Assembly: GCA_947623455.1 (NCBI GenBank) | Contig: OX392527.1 | Span: 34,464,201 to 34,528,200 of the forward strand | Length of the DNA: 64,000 nucleotides | From: Mimachlamys varia | Lineage: Eukaryota > Mollusca > Bivalvia > Pectinida > Pectinidae | Reading direction: 5' to 3' | Part shown: in pieces, positions 37,778 through 51,600 of the stretch | How positions within the stretch are numbered: the stretch's first letter is position 1 | Layout of the letters: the number at the start of each line of letters is the position of its first letter | Translations under genes and position numbers: made by a program | The notes under the pieces: model-generated | Told to the model about the DNA's origin: nothing | What the model saw: the letters and a program-made list of their open reading frames with translations, nothing else | Databases searched by the model: none

Positions 37778-38185
37778 TGACTCTGGTTTTAGTGTAAACT
37801 TTGTAGTATAGTACAAGTGACCAAGTGACTTTATTTTGGGTGTAAACATTGTAGAACATTGTTGTAAATGTAACCCAGTGACTCTATTTTGAGTGTAAAC
37901 ATTATAGAACATTATTGTTAATGTAACCTAATGACTCTATTTTTAGTGTAAACATTACAGAACATTGTTGTAAATGCAACTCAGTGACTCTATTTTGAGT
38001 GTAAACATTGTAGAACATTATTGTTAATGTAACCTAATGACTCTATTTTTAGTGTAAACATTACAGAACATTGTTGTAAATGCAACTCAGTGACTCTATT
38101 TTGAGTGTAAACATTGTAGAACATTATTGTAAAATGTAACCAAGTGACTCTATTTTGAGTATAAACATTGCATTGTAGTACATTG
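37778..38185. repeat. Minisatellite, 53-bp unit, about 8 copies
   Basis: Core phrases are TGACTCTATTTTGAGTGTAA and ACATTGTAGAACATT. Period is 53 bp (ACTCTATTTT at 37881 and 37934). The first copy carries the right-hand LINE target duplication. Confidence 0.92.
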
Positions 38186-40545
38186 TGTTTTAAGTGTTAT
38201 GAAGAGTATGCAATATTGTAACTACAAGAAAAGAAAGTTTACAGCATCACTAGTATACATTCAGAACTCAGTGTAATTCTCAGATTTCCATATCTTCTGG
38301 AAGAAGGACTCTCCAAGCATAGAGATGCATTGATAAAACAAAACTTGTTCATCCCTTAAGACACATGTGAACTCTTCAAATTCAAAGGTTGGAATAGTTT
38401 ATCATGAAATTTCAGAAGTGGATAAGTTGATGTCCAAGAACAAAATTGATCAAAGATCATAAATTTCACACAAATATCAAAGGAAAGATAAGGCATCTAA
38501 TTTGTGTTGATCCTCCATAATTGAGGTAATTATCTTGAATCTAAATGATGCACATTCGACACAAGCTCTGTGTTAATGATGGTATGGGGATTAAGAATGT
38601 TACCCTGGCATCACAGCTAAGTCTTGGCTCACACATCTACCATAAAGATAATGGTGTTAGTTTTGGCACTAATACCACCATGACTACCACCTCTGATAGG
38701 CTGTGCTATAATCCCCTCTGGCTGGGGGTGTGATATAATGGTGATGAGTCTGAGCGGACAGTAACAATGCTCTCCATCTGGTTTCAACCATGATCATAGG
38801 ACACAGGTTCAAGTTTTAACTGGACATAAATCTGGACATCCTACACAAGTGGTGAACTCTATCAGATCTTTCCCTAAACCATGCATAATAAGGATGTGTT
38901 GTGTGTTTATATAGGGTTTCTTGGGTAAGAAGGTCAGGTCACTCGTAATATAAAGGTATACATACCGCCTCCAGACAATAACACAGATGAGCTATGGAAA
39001 CTACATGGACATAGTAGGGCTGGGATCTGTAAATACACAAAACATAAAACATTTACGTATGTTATCAAATCAAACATATGCACAGATATACTTGTGGATA
39101 GGAAAAGCATGTCTTTAGCAAAGAAATGATTTCTCGTTCGGAAAGTTATCAGAAAGTCTTGGTCCCTAATGTAGAATTCCTTTTGGAATAAACAACATGC
39201 TATCTTTGGAAGAGTATATTATAAACTGGCTATTTTACTGCTTCTCCAGCTAACATGAACCTGTCTCGATATGCAAACTACAATAAAATGTGCATGAAAC
39301 CTGAACTGCATGCAGTAATGGTCCATTATATAAGTCAATAGCAGATTCGTATAAGTGCAGCTGGAAATTCTGCCTGTCTTAGCCTTAACAGACATTCCTG
39401 ATTTTATCGCAAATGTTGCATTGTTGACCCTTTTCCCCATTTCCAATTAAACAAAACAATCAACTCTGATATTTTTTTCAGTCTCAATTGCTGTCGCCCT
39501 TTTCTGTAGGTAGCTGTAATACAAACACAAAATGCCATATTCTATATTATGGCTAATAAAAGACATTCAACTTTATTTGATTTAAATACTTTCTTCAATA
39601 TTGGATAAAGTGATATTGTCCTTTGTAAGGTTACCAGCAAAGACATTCAGAAGTGAAAGGTTTAATGACTAACACCTTTAATTATTAAAATTCATTTTTA
39701 ACGTTTGGTAATCTAATGACATTTCACTGTATGGTTTTATGACATATCCTATACAATACAAATGTCTAAATAAGATTCAATGACATTCTCCAATATGGTT
39801 GAATAACACTCTATGTATGGTTATAATAATGGTACATTCCACTATTATATAACACCTGTAAGGTATAACATTGATTTCAGCATTCCGTTGGTGATGCTGA
39901 GTAATGTAATACTAATGCTCTATAATCCACATTGGCCACCAAGCTGAATCAAGTATATGAAGAACAACATTTTTTATTTGTCGTGGGATTAGAGGTGTTA
40001 ATGGCTATTCATATGGCCACAAGTGCACTTACATGCTGGCTTTTAACAGGCAATAAATACATTGATCCTGTTTCCCATGTCCTTATCAGAAATCCTGATA
40101 TTTTCATCAAAAGATATTGACATCTTTTATCCCAGAATTATGTGGTTCTGAGGAGTAGCTGTTATAGCCGATAGTAGTTGCTACTGCAAATGTCTTAATA
40201 ATGTCTTTTTTAAATGTAAAATATATGGATTTTCTAGCATGCCTTAATGTAAGGATTGGCTCAAATGTTCTTTTTTTCACTTATAAACCATTCTACAGCT
40301 TTAAACAATTGCAGAATTGGTAAAATCTTGAGCATGAGTCTGTAAAAACTTTGAACCTGCTGAAGTAAGATCATAAGTCAGGTCTATTATACACTTTTCC
40401 TGTAACAACATGGTCTATCACAGTAGTCCTAGGATAATTATGACGTCACAATGTTATGTATCCATAACGTCACAATGTTTACCTAACAACTGTAACCATC
40501 TTGAACCACAAAATTGTACTTCAGGGCATATGAATTTTGTAAAAA
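38186..40545. other. Noncoding stretch with one dispersed repeat
   Basis: The segment at about 38340-38460 (GAACTCTTCAAATTCAAAGG, GGTTGGAATAGTTTATCATG) has a relative at 50393-50510. A TGACGTCA palindrome is at 40441-40448, followed by a second GTCACAATGTT. No exon seen. Confidence 0.4.
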
Positions 40546-40644
40546 GTCGTCCTGATGACGGCCGCCTAGCGGTCGAAACATGTCGACGACATTTAGACCA
40601 CAATAAAGAAGATAACACTTCTTGGATGTTGAGAAGCCTTTATT
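40546..40644 (+). repeat. Multi-stem structured motif with CTGATGA ... CGAAAC core
   Basis: GTCGTC (40546-40551) pairs with GACGAC (40585-40590). Inside, CGGCCGC (40559-40565) pairs with GCGGTCG (40569-40575) around CTA. The unpaired pieces are CTGATGA and AAACATGT. A second hairpin follows: AATAAAG (40602-40608) with CTTTATT (40638-40644) and, within it, CTTCT with AGAAG. The CTGATGA-stem-GAAAC order recalls hammerhead ribozymes and tails of Penelope-like or retrozyme-type elements, but the core is not canonical. Probably the end of a dispersed retroelement. Confidence 0.5.
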
Positions 40645-41962
40645 TCCTAATATTACTTTTCCTGTAAGTAATAGGAATTGTAGGACACCTGTCACTTGCT
40701 GTTGTTCACCTCAGTGACCAGTGTTATATGTGTCTTTACAAGAAATGTTACAATGTAAGTATCCTTATTAATATGTTTGTGGCATCAGATTTTGAACTTG
40801 CAGAAAATCTATATATACAAATAAATTTTAGTCATTCACTTTAACAAATCTTAATACCAATTTTAATGAAATCCTTAAAACATTTTTTTTTGATGTTGCA
40901 AGCCCTTAATAAAAAAAACCAAATTAGATAATACCGAAGGATTAACAAAATCATAATCCGAACTCAAAATGGATTAAACTAGGGGCAAAATATGAACAAA
41001 GAGAATAAGACCAGTTGTTCCGGAAGAGTAAGTGTCTTCTGCTTCATCGACGACACCCAACATGTAATTTCCACGTAAACGTCAAGTCCTCGAAATAAAA
41101 TAATCTAGTCATTGTCAATCACAACAAGTAAGCATACTCAAGAACGTCAAGCATCATATCACACAAAGACACAAAATATTTTTCAATGAGACAATGATGG
41201 CGACCATAAAACTTGCCCATAGTTTTGATCAAACTGCCTCTCTGAGAGGCAGAGAAAGGAATTCCGACAACGTCGCAAATTTTCTTTTAAAACTTCCCAC
41301 CATCTAGAAACTTTCAATCAACTGAAAATCCCTTATTAGGAACACCGTACTTGGTCCAATCTTCAATTGAAAGTATGTTACTTTCGGAATGACATGTTAA
41401 TGTCATCCATTCATTTTGTGTAATTACTTGTGCGTGCCAATGCCTTCCTTAATTGTTACTCTTAACATATTTCATTTCCGGTGACCCTGCTGCACTAAGC
41501 TATTTGTTAATGGTGGTTCCCATCTCCCTTCTCTTGATTCTACTGCTCAGTTATAACGACAAACATTACTTAACATGTTGCATCACAAAATGGTAACAAA
41601 ACAGGTCCTAGTTTAGATCATGAAGGGAGTATGCCACATTAGCATCACCAGAACTTTCATCAATAAAACAGGATAAAGGATTAATTCTGGGACCGCTCAC
41701 TTCACTGGACAAATTAAGGAAAAGACTGCATGGTATTTTTATACCAAGCCTATTGTTAGTTACTGAAATTCTCTACTGGAGACCATGATCCAAACGTTGA
41801 ATTAAACAACTTTCTAAAACTGCCTTGATAAATTGTGGGGTAGGTGATGAAAGTAGTCTCAAAACAACACTTAAAAATTGTGGATAATTATCTGAATAGA
41901 AGCAGAAAGGCCTGCGTTCAGAATAAGCCAAGTAAAATTACTAGTTAGGAATCATCAGGAAT
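40645..41962. other. Unassigned noncoding stretch
   Basis: No gene or named element seen. Confidence 0.35.
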
Positions 41963-42285
41963 TAGTGTAGCTACCACATCACTTTCCAGGTCTGTTAAAC
42001 AGTGTGGCTACCACATCACTTTCCGAGTCTGTTAAACAGTGTGGCTACCACATCACTTTCCGAATCTGTTAAACAGTGTGGCTACCACATCACTTTCCTG
42101 GTCTGTTAAACAGTGTGGCTACCACATCACTTTCCGAGTTTGTTAAACAGTGTGGCTACCACGATCATCACTTTCCGAGTTTGCTAAACAGTGTGGCTAC
42201 CACATCACTTTCCGAGTCTGTTAGCTAATCACTTTCCGAGTTTGTTAAACAGTGTGGTTAACGCATCACTTTGTCTGTTATCAAA
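41963..42285. repeat. Minisatellite, 37-bp unit, about 9 copies
   Basis: The unit is AGTGTGGCTACCACATCACT plus TTCCGAGTCTGTTAAAC. The last copies are degraded. Confidence 0.92.
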
Positions 42286-42861
42286 TCATCAGTATGTTAG
42301 TGATCACTAACTGAAAGAAAATCATACCATGAAAAATAAAGAGAAATAATTAAGATGAAATAAAGAACAACAGTGTATGGAGTCTGAGTTTCCTCTGACC
42401 CTGACACCAAATATAGACATTTTGACAGACAGACGTCTGATATGGGACCAGTGCGCTTGCACTGATGTCTGAAAACATGATATTATCTGACACAGATTCG
42501 TGTCTGAGAGTTTTGAGTTGCTGACAAGAAAATGGAATATGACACAATCCACTCTTATTATCGCCAATAACTCTGAAATTCAGTCAGTAGAGTTCTTGGT
42601 TTTCATTAATTCAATATTTCCCTAACCAAGGTAATGCCATTTTTCACCTCATAAGTTGGCCAAGGGGTGACTTAAAAGGTACAAAACCGTATTGATCCGG
42701 ACCGAAAAACAACATAATATCCTAGCTTGTTCAGATTTTTTTATCTTTCATTCCCTGATACTGTTTGATGTCAGAAGAAATCCACATTTTTATAAAGCAG
42801 TGCGCTCTGGCATGTTACCCACACCAGATATGATTATAGTGTATGAAGTGTAAAATTCAGC
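42286..42861. other. Unassigned noncoding stretch
   Basis: Short minus-strand frames at 42322-42567 have no known domain. Confidence 0.35.
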
Positions 42862-42931
42862 AGCAAAAGACCGCGGTTCGAACCCTGGACTTTACTGTAA
42901 GTGACTGAGCTACTTGGTCAAGGTAGGTAAC
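42862..42931 (-). repeat. Degenerate tRNA-like SINE head
   Basis: The minus strand has AAGTAGCTCAGTCAC (A-box-like) and, about 25 bases on, CAGGGTTCGAACCGCGG (a good B-box), then TCTTTTGCTGC. The A-to-B distance is shorter than in a working tRNA. B-box GGTTCGAACC is palindromic, so strand rests on the A-box. Confidence 0.4.
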
Positions 42932-44629
42932 CCGGGAATATAAGGGGAGGCTATGTATTCGAAATACCACAGTGATCTTGGTGACATCTCCTGTTTTATT
43001 CTGAACTCCAATTAAGAAATTGTTTTTGATAATTTATTTTCTTTTTTCATAGCAATCTATGAAAAATAATTCAAACAGTAGTGATAAATATAACTTTCTC
43101 TAGTCTATAAGCAAGTTGGCCCAAGATCTGCATACTGAATATCCTATACATTTGTATGTGTGCACCAAAATCTGATGTGAAAGTATATCACTGGCCCAGA
43201 CAATAGCCTTCTCTATTCAATTGTCTAGGGAACCCTAGGAAAAGGCAATAACATGGAGCAATAAAAATAAAATCATATTAATTTTCATGAAAAATTCAAA
43301 CTCTCCATTATGATTAGTACAATAGTGGCTATAGTGCCGACTGCCAATGACCACTGTATAGACATACCATTATCTGCTGTAGCAGGCAGGCGATCCACAT
43401 ACAACATATTACCTCAGTATGCATCCAACAACCTTATATTTACCTACTCTCTGCTACTGGACTGTCAATTACAATAACATGGTTACAGCCAGTAGCTTTT
43501 ATCTCCTGTTATAAGATAACCAGGGAAACCTTGAACATCCCCCATACTTATAAAGGCTTATATTGGCAGTAATTTCATCTCTGTGTGTACAGCACTTAGT
43601 TTTATATATCAAAATTTGGCTTTATCTGAGAATGTGAAGTTCATAGCATTAAAATGAACTTTAAATACAATTACATGTACATGAATTCAGATACAGGCAA
43701 ATGAAAATTTGAGAACACATAATTAATGGAAATTATGGGGCCAAGGGATCCTAGATCATACCAAGGGCAACAACTCTACAAACATCAATATCAACAAAAT
43801 TCTGGTAAAAAATTGCAAGGTTATTTTCTTTAAATCTAATAGAATAGAAATTTGCTTGCCTAAGCTTATAACAACAAGGGCAATCATTAAGTAAAAATGT
43901 ACAAAACTTCAATGTAACGTGCGGTTTAAATCGAGATAGTACTATAGGAATAGTCTTGCAAAGTATAGTGAAAATTCTGTGTAAAAATCAAACCCCAATC
44001 ATACCATGTATGCAGTTTGTTTAAAGTTCAAATTTCAGACAGAATTACATTCTGAATTGTATTATAAACGCATATAAATTGTTCTAAATACATCATGTCT
44101 TCCATATTCAAATTAGAGAGGTGTAATTATACTAGTAAAAGTAGTAGTATTAAGTTTTTATTGATCAACTCAAAAACTAGGCGATGTACCACTTTAGGGA
44201 CCAAGCGGAACTTGCATATGAAATTTAAGAAGGATCCATCCTGCACTTCTCATGAAATAGCTATCAAAAGAATTGTTTAAACATGGAAGGATGGCAGACA
44301 GACTACAACCAAGGGACCACAGACACAGGGAGATTTGTATAGCCAATTTATCATCTGATAATAGTGGGCTATTTTTTTTTCACTTATTTCCAGAATTGGT
44401 TTACAAAAATAACTATGGTAACAAACATAAACATTAATTTCAAGTTACAGAAGAACATATACAGTAGAAGTTTGAGTGATAACCCAATCCGTACATCAGA
44501 TTACATGTAATACTGACTTAGAATCCAACGGTTGTACTTAATTGTTTTAAATATTTTCCATAATTTTCTAAGTGACTGTCTTTTAATACCTAGTGGTGTA
44601 AACAGTGCCTATGAAATGTATAAAGACTT
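42932..44629. other. Unassigned noncoding stretch
   Basis: AT-rich, no array, no recognisable exon. Confidence 0.35.
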
Positions 44630-45632
44630 TGGCTATATATATATACCTGACTATATTAAGGTTCTAGGAACTTCAACTGTCCATATTATATAGTATAAAT
44701 ATCCTGGAGACTAGACTATACCCGACTATATTTAGGTTCTAGGAATTTCAACTGTCAATATGATATAGTATGAATATCCTGTATACTAGACTATAACTGA
44801 TTATATTTAGGTTCTAGGAACTCCAACTGTCAATATGATGTAAATATCCTGGAGACTAGACTTTAACTATACCTGACTACAATGTATATTTAGGTTCTAG
44901 GAACTTAAACTGTCAATATGATGTAAATATCCTGGAGACTAGACTTTAACTATACCTGACTATATTTAGGTTCTATCCTCAGACTTATACTGTCAATATG
45001 ATGTAAATATCCTGGAGACTAGACTTTAACTATACCTGACTATATTTAGGTTCTATCCTCAGACTTCAATTGTCAATATGATGTAAATATCCTGGAGACT
45101 AGACTTTAACTATACCTGACTATATTTAGGTTCTATCCTCAGACTTAAACTGTCAATATGATGTAAATATCCTGGAGACTAGACTTTAACTATACCTGAC
45201 TATATTTAGGTTCTATCCTCAGACTTCAATTGTCAATATGATGTAGTATAAATATCCTGGAGACTAGACTTTAACTATACCTGACTACAATGTATATTTA
45301 GGTTCTATCCTCAGACTTCAATTGTCAATATGATGTAGTATAAATATCCTGGAGACTAGACTTTAACTATACCCGACTAGAATGTGTATATTTAGGTTCT
45401 ATCCTCAGACTTCAATTGTCAATATGATGTAGTATAAATATCCTGGAGACTAGACTTTAACTATACCTGACTATATTTAGGTTCTATCCTCAGACTTCAA
45501 TTGTCAATATGATGTAGCACAAATATCCTGGAGACTAGACTTTAACTATACCTGACTACAATGTATATTTAGGTTCTATTCTCAGACTTCAATTGTCAAT
45601 ATGATGTAGCACAAATATCCTGGAGACGAGAC
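44630..45632. repeat. Minisatellite, 80-bp unit, about 12 copies
   Basis: Core phrases are AAATATCCTGGAGACTAGAC, TATATTTAGGTTCTATCCTC and TGTCAATATGATG. Period is 80 bp (45001 to 45081), with longer copies that add TAGTAT or an ACAATG insertion. The leftmost copies diverge (GGTTCTAGGAACT). Confidence 0.93.
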
Positions 45633-48600
45633 AGAAGCTCCATGCTATCTCTTTATTAGGATGATCTGTCTTTGTAAACAAAGGAGTGTGTTTTGTCACA
45701 GCTGTTGAGTGAAGACAGATGCTACAGGTAATCTATATATAAATAGTATAGATTTACCTGGAGGACTATCAGCCTGTAGTAGCTAGGACCAGAACTTATA
45801 CCTGTGTTGTACCTACTGACATACTTACCACACTGCCTTTCTTATGTATCCAATATAGTTACTATCATAACAAAAACACTCCCTGTGTGGATTTAATCAA
45901 TCAATATCATGCAATATTCCTATGAAGCACTGAAAAGATATTGCATTGGGCATTCCATCAAGTGCACTGCCTTAATGTAATGAATGATAATTGATTACAA
46001 ACACACAACTGACTTTCTTGTACGTTTTTTTAACATTCCTACATATAATTTTTTCACCAATTGATAATATCAAATTAAACAGAAAGGAATTATCATTTTT
46101 CTACCAAACATTAAACAGCCAAAGCAATTTATCCAACGGCCTTTCCAAAAGCAACTCTGAACACCTTAAACAAGTCCATTTTTTTGTCCAACACAAACAC
46201 AAGAGGAAGTGTTTTTTGTCAAAAAAACCCTGAATAGTCAAGATTTTCTTGATGCCAAAAATGCAATATACCATCTCATGTTAAGAGCTGTCACCACATG
46301 GAAGAACCTATTGCTAGGAAACACCCACAGCTGGATCAATTATTGCACAAGTTTACAATGTTAGTAAAAACCCTAGAACTTGACTGTATAGGTGATGAGA
46401 TAGCGATGGGCGAGTTGACGACAATACCATCAATATCTTCTCAATCACCTCATGGCCATCAACCATGGGTACGCTTTTGCTTGCTATGTAATTGACTGCG
46501 GCCAGAGAAAGGCGCGACACACTAGAGACGTTGATTATCTAGCCCCTGTCCAGCCAAGTTTACTACCATTGCTGAATTGCACTGATTGCAAAGGTCAAGA
46601 GAGATCTCACGAGTTACCTAAAGATTGTAGTCGATTAATTAAAGGTTGCCTGCGCCAGTTTGTATCAGATGTCTAGTGTCAATAATAGCTATGAGCTATG
46701 CCATGCTTACAAATCAGGACCACAAGTGAACGCCTTTCATTGGTCAAGCTCGTACTGACCCCAATAACATAACGCTCGTCTTGTAATCTTACAATTTACA
46801 TCCACTTATTTATTGAGCACAAAAATGATATTTTGTTTGCAAAATACAAGGTCAATGAAAATCTAACATCAATCACACAGAAATGTGTATTGCTAGAGCT
46901 ACAATAACTACTGTATCGGCAATAATGGACTTCGGTCCAGCACATTGACAAATTAGGAGTAATTGATCTTAGGAACAGCTTTCCTGACCCAACAGAAAGT
47001 GACCGATTGGTGAGAGGCTTAACCCATTATACTCTACGCAACTGTCAATATATCACTTTCCATAAAACACATCAAAAACTGAATAATCCCAGGCTCCACA
47101 TGGCCTCCCATGTGAGCCATTGATGACAAGGGTTTGGGTACTGTTTTATACAAGACAGATAAGAACAAAAACAGAGACAACTTTAAATTCAATGAAGGTT
47201 TAATTATAGGGAGAGTTCTAACACACAAGATTAGTCTGTTATTACTCATATAACAGGCGGAAGAAACATCTGCTTTCCAGGTAAATAGATATATGTGAAA
47301 TCAATTTGAATCTCCTTTTTTTTAGACACCTAGATCTATAAACAAAGTAAGAAATCAGCAAAACATCACTTTAGAGTAGCTACTTACAAGGATAGGCCTT
47401 GACTTAGAGAAGCCAATTAAAAAGGTATGCATTGAACAAGTGAAAACTCAAAAAAACTTACTTCGTTAGTTTTTATGTGAATTTTTCTTCCTTATGTTAA
47501 GGGAATTGTTTGATCCTGATTCTTGGACCAGATCCTAAGACAGCTTAACACACTGCTATTATGTAAGAGCATTGATTGACAAGGCGACTTCTTCATCTCA
47601 CTATAACTCTCACACAAACTTCACTCATCATATACCATTGTTAAGGTTTCCGCCAACACAAAACAGATCTCCTCACAACCCCATCAGTTACGTAACGTTC
47701 ACCGTGCCTACACTCCTTGGCAGTCGAAACCTCATTTTGAAGGTTGTCGCTTACAAATACATTTTTACTTGTTTTGTAACAACTGAATTTGATTAAAATG
47801 TACAATATTTCTTTCTTTTTGTCATTCACATTCAATCTTTTTCTTTGCAGACTCAAGAAGAATTTTTTCTTTAAGCCTCCATCTACCAAACCAATTTCTT
47901 AACCTTCCAAATTAGCAGTATGTGTAAAAATTTATTCTTACATGGCCCAACATCAACAGAGCTCTGTAAGCTATTAGAGCTTCAAGTAATGCCAGCATAC
48001 AGACTTTCTCTGTGTTTTCCTCTTAGAAGCTAGATTAATTCAATATGTAATTCAAATGTTCTTAGCCTTATTATTTCATTTATATATAAAATTCCAATGT
48101 GTTTTCTCTTTCTTACACAACTCTGTAGCTCAGTTTCTGAATCTCCTTTTTATACTGTAATATTCAATTAAATGTGTTTTCTCGTTTATCCACCATCCCC
48201 TGTTATAAATTCCCAGGAGAACGGCCTGCTTTTCATCTCCAAGTCATCAAGATTTCAGGAGTAATTCACAGTCTCATCCAGAATCTTCAACCATTGTACT
48301 GATTTATTAAATTATCTGTATCGATCAAACAAAATCCTTACGAACAATTCAAATATTCTGCTGCAATTTTTTTTTCTTAATCTGTAGTACACGACAGAAC
48401 AAGATGCTGCACTGAGTTACAAGGCTTCCCTGATCCATATCTGCATTATATTTAAGTAAAGCAAATATGTCCAGCAAATGAAAACATAGATATGAAATTT
48501 TTTGTCAAATTCAATTGAATCCGATACCAAATTATGACAAATTTGCAATGAAGAAGTTCATCGTACAATCAAATTAACAAAGATGACAAGTACAATTCCT

Positions 48601-51600
48601 GACATGCAGTGTACATCTGGAGATCTAAAACTGTGTCCCATGAGGTCACCGGTCACATTGCATAATACTTCTATCTTTCAAACACAGAAATTAATTTTAA
48701 ATTCAAACAATCACTTGAAGAAACTTAAACAAGGTTTAGCCAGATCGATATATATTCCCAGTTCTTGGTGAATTAACAATGATGTATTTTATTTCTTCCA
48801 CAACCACTTCAGGTTTCAGCTCACTGACGACTCCTATATTTGTGGTTACCTACTTCAGTAGATGTATCACCCTGGACGTGACCCACTTAAGTGGGTATAT
48901 CACCCTGGACATTGGACAATCTTCTTCTGATGACGTCAAGTAACAATGCTTTGTAGCATCATCTTTCATATTTCATACCAGTGTTTCCCTGATAGAAAAC
49001 ACTGAATATGCATGTTCTCAACAGAAACGTCTTACTTTACGTACCTGCGAATATCTAAACATTATGGGGGAAGAATTTCCCCTTATTCATGATGGTTGAT
49101 TATCATGTCTGTCTGCCTTTGAAACTTTACATCATTAGAGAACCTCTATGAGTACACACACAAAGTTTTTATTGTAATATTGCTCATCAAGTTTTATTAA
49201 CATTTGTATATCAAATTTGTGCATTCCAAGGTTCGCTGAAGTTTGATTTCTATACACATACCGGTATAAATATACTGACACTGCACTCTAAAGTGCTGAT
49301 ATTTCGATCAAGTTTATTTTGGCTTTAATTGCTGTCATAATGTAGGGAGCTCTAGCTATAGTATTAGTTAAAGATAGGCCTATCCCCACAGCCTTTCTTA
49401 CAGGATCATGGCTGCAAAACTTTGGCTTCAACAATCGCAGCACTGTAAATTAACATAAACTAAGTAAAAGTTCATATTTATCATAAGTTTTCTTTTAATT
49501 AGAAATGAGGTGTTCAATTCAGAAATGTGTTGCTATCATATTTCAAACTACCTTCATTACTGTGGTAGCTAGGCCTATAGTCGACTCATGTTTAAAAGCA
49601 GCTGCTGAATATTTTCATGTCAACATACATTTAATCATGATGTGCAATACCCAATACACAGATCGTTTAGAGTAATCAACCCCTACATATCATTAGACAT
49701 ATTATCTCAGGGTCAGCTGAAGGGCAGCCATCCTAGAATATTTACTGTGTATCAGCCAAACCTTCTTCCTACTGTACATGTGTACCAGGAAAAGCTTCCG
49801 GCTGCACACTTATGGACCTATATTGAGGGGAATATGGATTATTGAAAACACACCATTTATCTAATTATAAACAAACATGTATGTTGATGTTAGAAGTCTG
49901 TTGTTGTGTCAGGTAAATGTAAAAAGTCTAACTGGTAATTACATGCAGATACATTATTATAATTTAGCTTTCCACTAATTAATGGTATAAGCATTTTTAG
50001 AGGCTATTTTTAGCACGTTACTGTTTTTCTAGTCTCAGAATCTTGATTTTATAAAGGGGGTGTGGTGGGATGTTGGCTGTGAGATGTGGGATGGGGAGTA
50101 CATGCTAAAGGAAGGTTTGTATACACACACATACAAAAATGTTCCAAAGGGGAATTGTAAATATTTACTGTTAGGTAGAATAAATGTTATCACCACTGCT
50201 GTGACACTGATCAGATCTATTACAGTTCAAACTGTTTCACTTTTGTTTTCATCTATGGTCAAAAAATGTGTAAATGGTACCATCAAATAGTGAAATAACT
50301 ATTTTTGTATACTTTTAATTAACTTCCATAAAATTGGTTCCTGCAATGTATTATTGATAAAAATGTGAAATGTAGCAAACAGCCTATATTTAACTCAATT
50401 CATCCCATTTGAACTCTTTCAATTCAAAAGTTGGAATTTTCATTACGAAATATCAGAGGGTATAATGAGTTATTATCCAATTTCTGTTCTTCATTGCAAG
50501 GGAACGGACATTAGGACTAAACAAAACACTGTTTTTCGTCTACTAGGTGTGGCAGTAGTTTGTCTTGGCTGGTAATGGGTGTTAGGTGTAGTTAGTAGGG
50601 CTAGAGACTTTAAAATCAATGCTTGTGATGTCTATTGGTAGACTGTAGGAAAGTGGACATAACATTGCTACAGTGGTGGTAATGGGCAGTGTAGATCTAA
50701 TACTTGACTATCATCCAATACTGCCAATGATACCCCCTTACCTCAGTGTCTGGGCACCGATCATAGTAGCCATGGGAACCACAGGGGTGTGATAATGAAA
50801 ATCATGTCACACACTGGCAGAAAGATAAGATCCTGTAGAGGAAGAAAGAGGCAAATTCACAGCTCTGAGAATTGTCTGGGTCCCTTCCAGCTAGCAGGTG
50901 TAAAACCAGTTTTGTTTACAGCAAAAGGTGGCCATGGACAGAAGCAAAAAAATCATACCAAATATAACCTGTCACAAAACTTATTAAGAATTTAAAACAG
51001 ATTTGTCCTAAAGCTATAGGTCACGGTTGTTGTTAAAGGCTTTCGGCCGTATCTACCTACAGGAAGTTATCAGTGCAGTGTCTGTGAAATCTGTGTACAG
51101 TAAAGCCATCAATTCAAAAGCAACCACAATATATACTTCAACACAAGTGAAATTCTTCCTTATTCCAGGAAAAAATTTGATTTTATTACAAAAGAATCCA
51201 ACCTTTTATAGCATTAAATTGATACACCACAAGTTATGAGCTGTGACAATGTGACATGGTTAATAAATAAACTCCCAACACACTGTGGCACCATATCAAT
51301 AGTCTACAAAGGTGTTTTCACTCCAAAAAAGTATCTGTCTTTCCTCTGGGGGTTTATTTGATAAAGCTGACAGTTTCTACGTGTAGCCTGTGAATGTATG
51401 CATTAAACCTGTCATCTTAAATGTCAGATTCATTTTCTTTATGTCCTGCACTATTCACGAAAAAGGATTAAACCACAGGACCTATTGTTTGATCAGATCT
51501 TGTAGAGATCTAATAATAGTATGGGTGACTGTGTATACACCTGTATACAGGTTATTACCTGTTTTATATTACAGCGTGGGGGCGGCCGTTTATCTACACA

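Noticed and set aside
40552..40590. Canonical hammerhead ribozyme
   Set aside because: The core G after stem II would be base-paired and no proper cleavage triplet is seen; reported only as a hammerhead-like structure.
42862..42931. Functional tRNA gene
   Set aside because: Good B-box only; A-box spacing and stems do not fit. The same applies to the tRNA-like pieces at 14107, 16645 and 3796.
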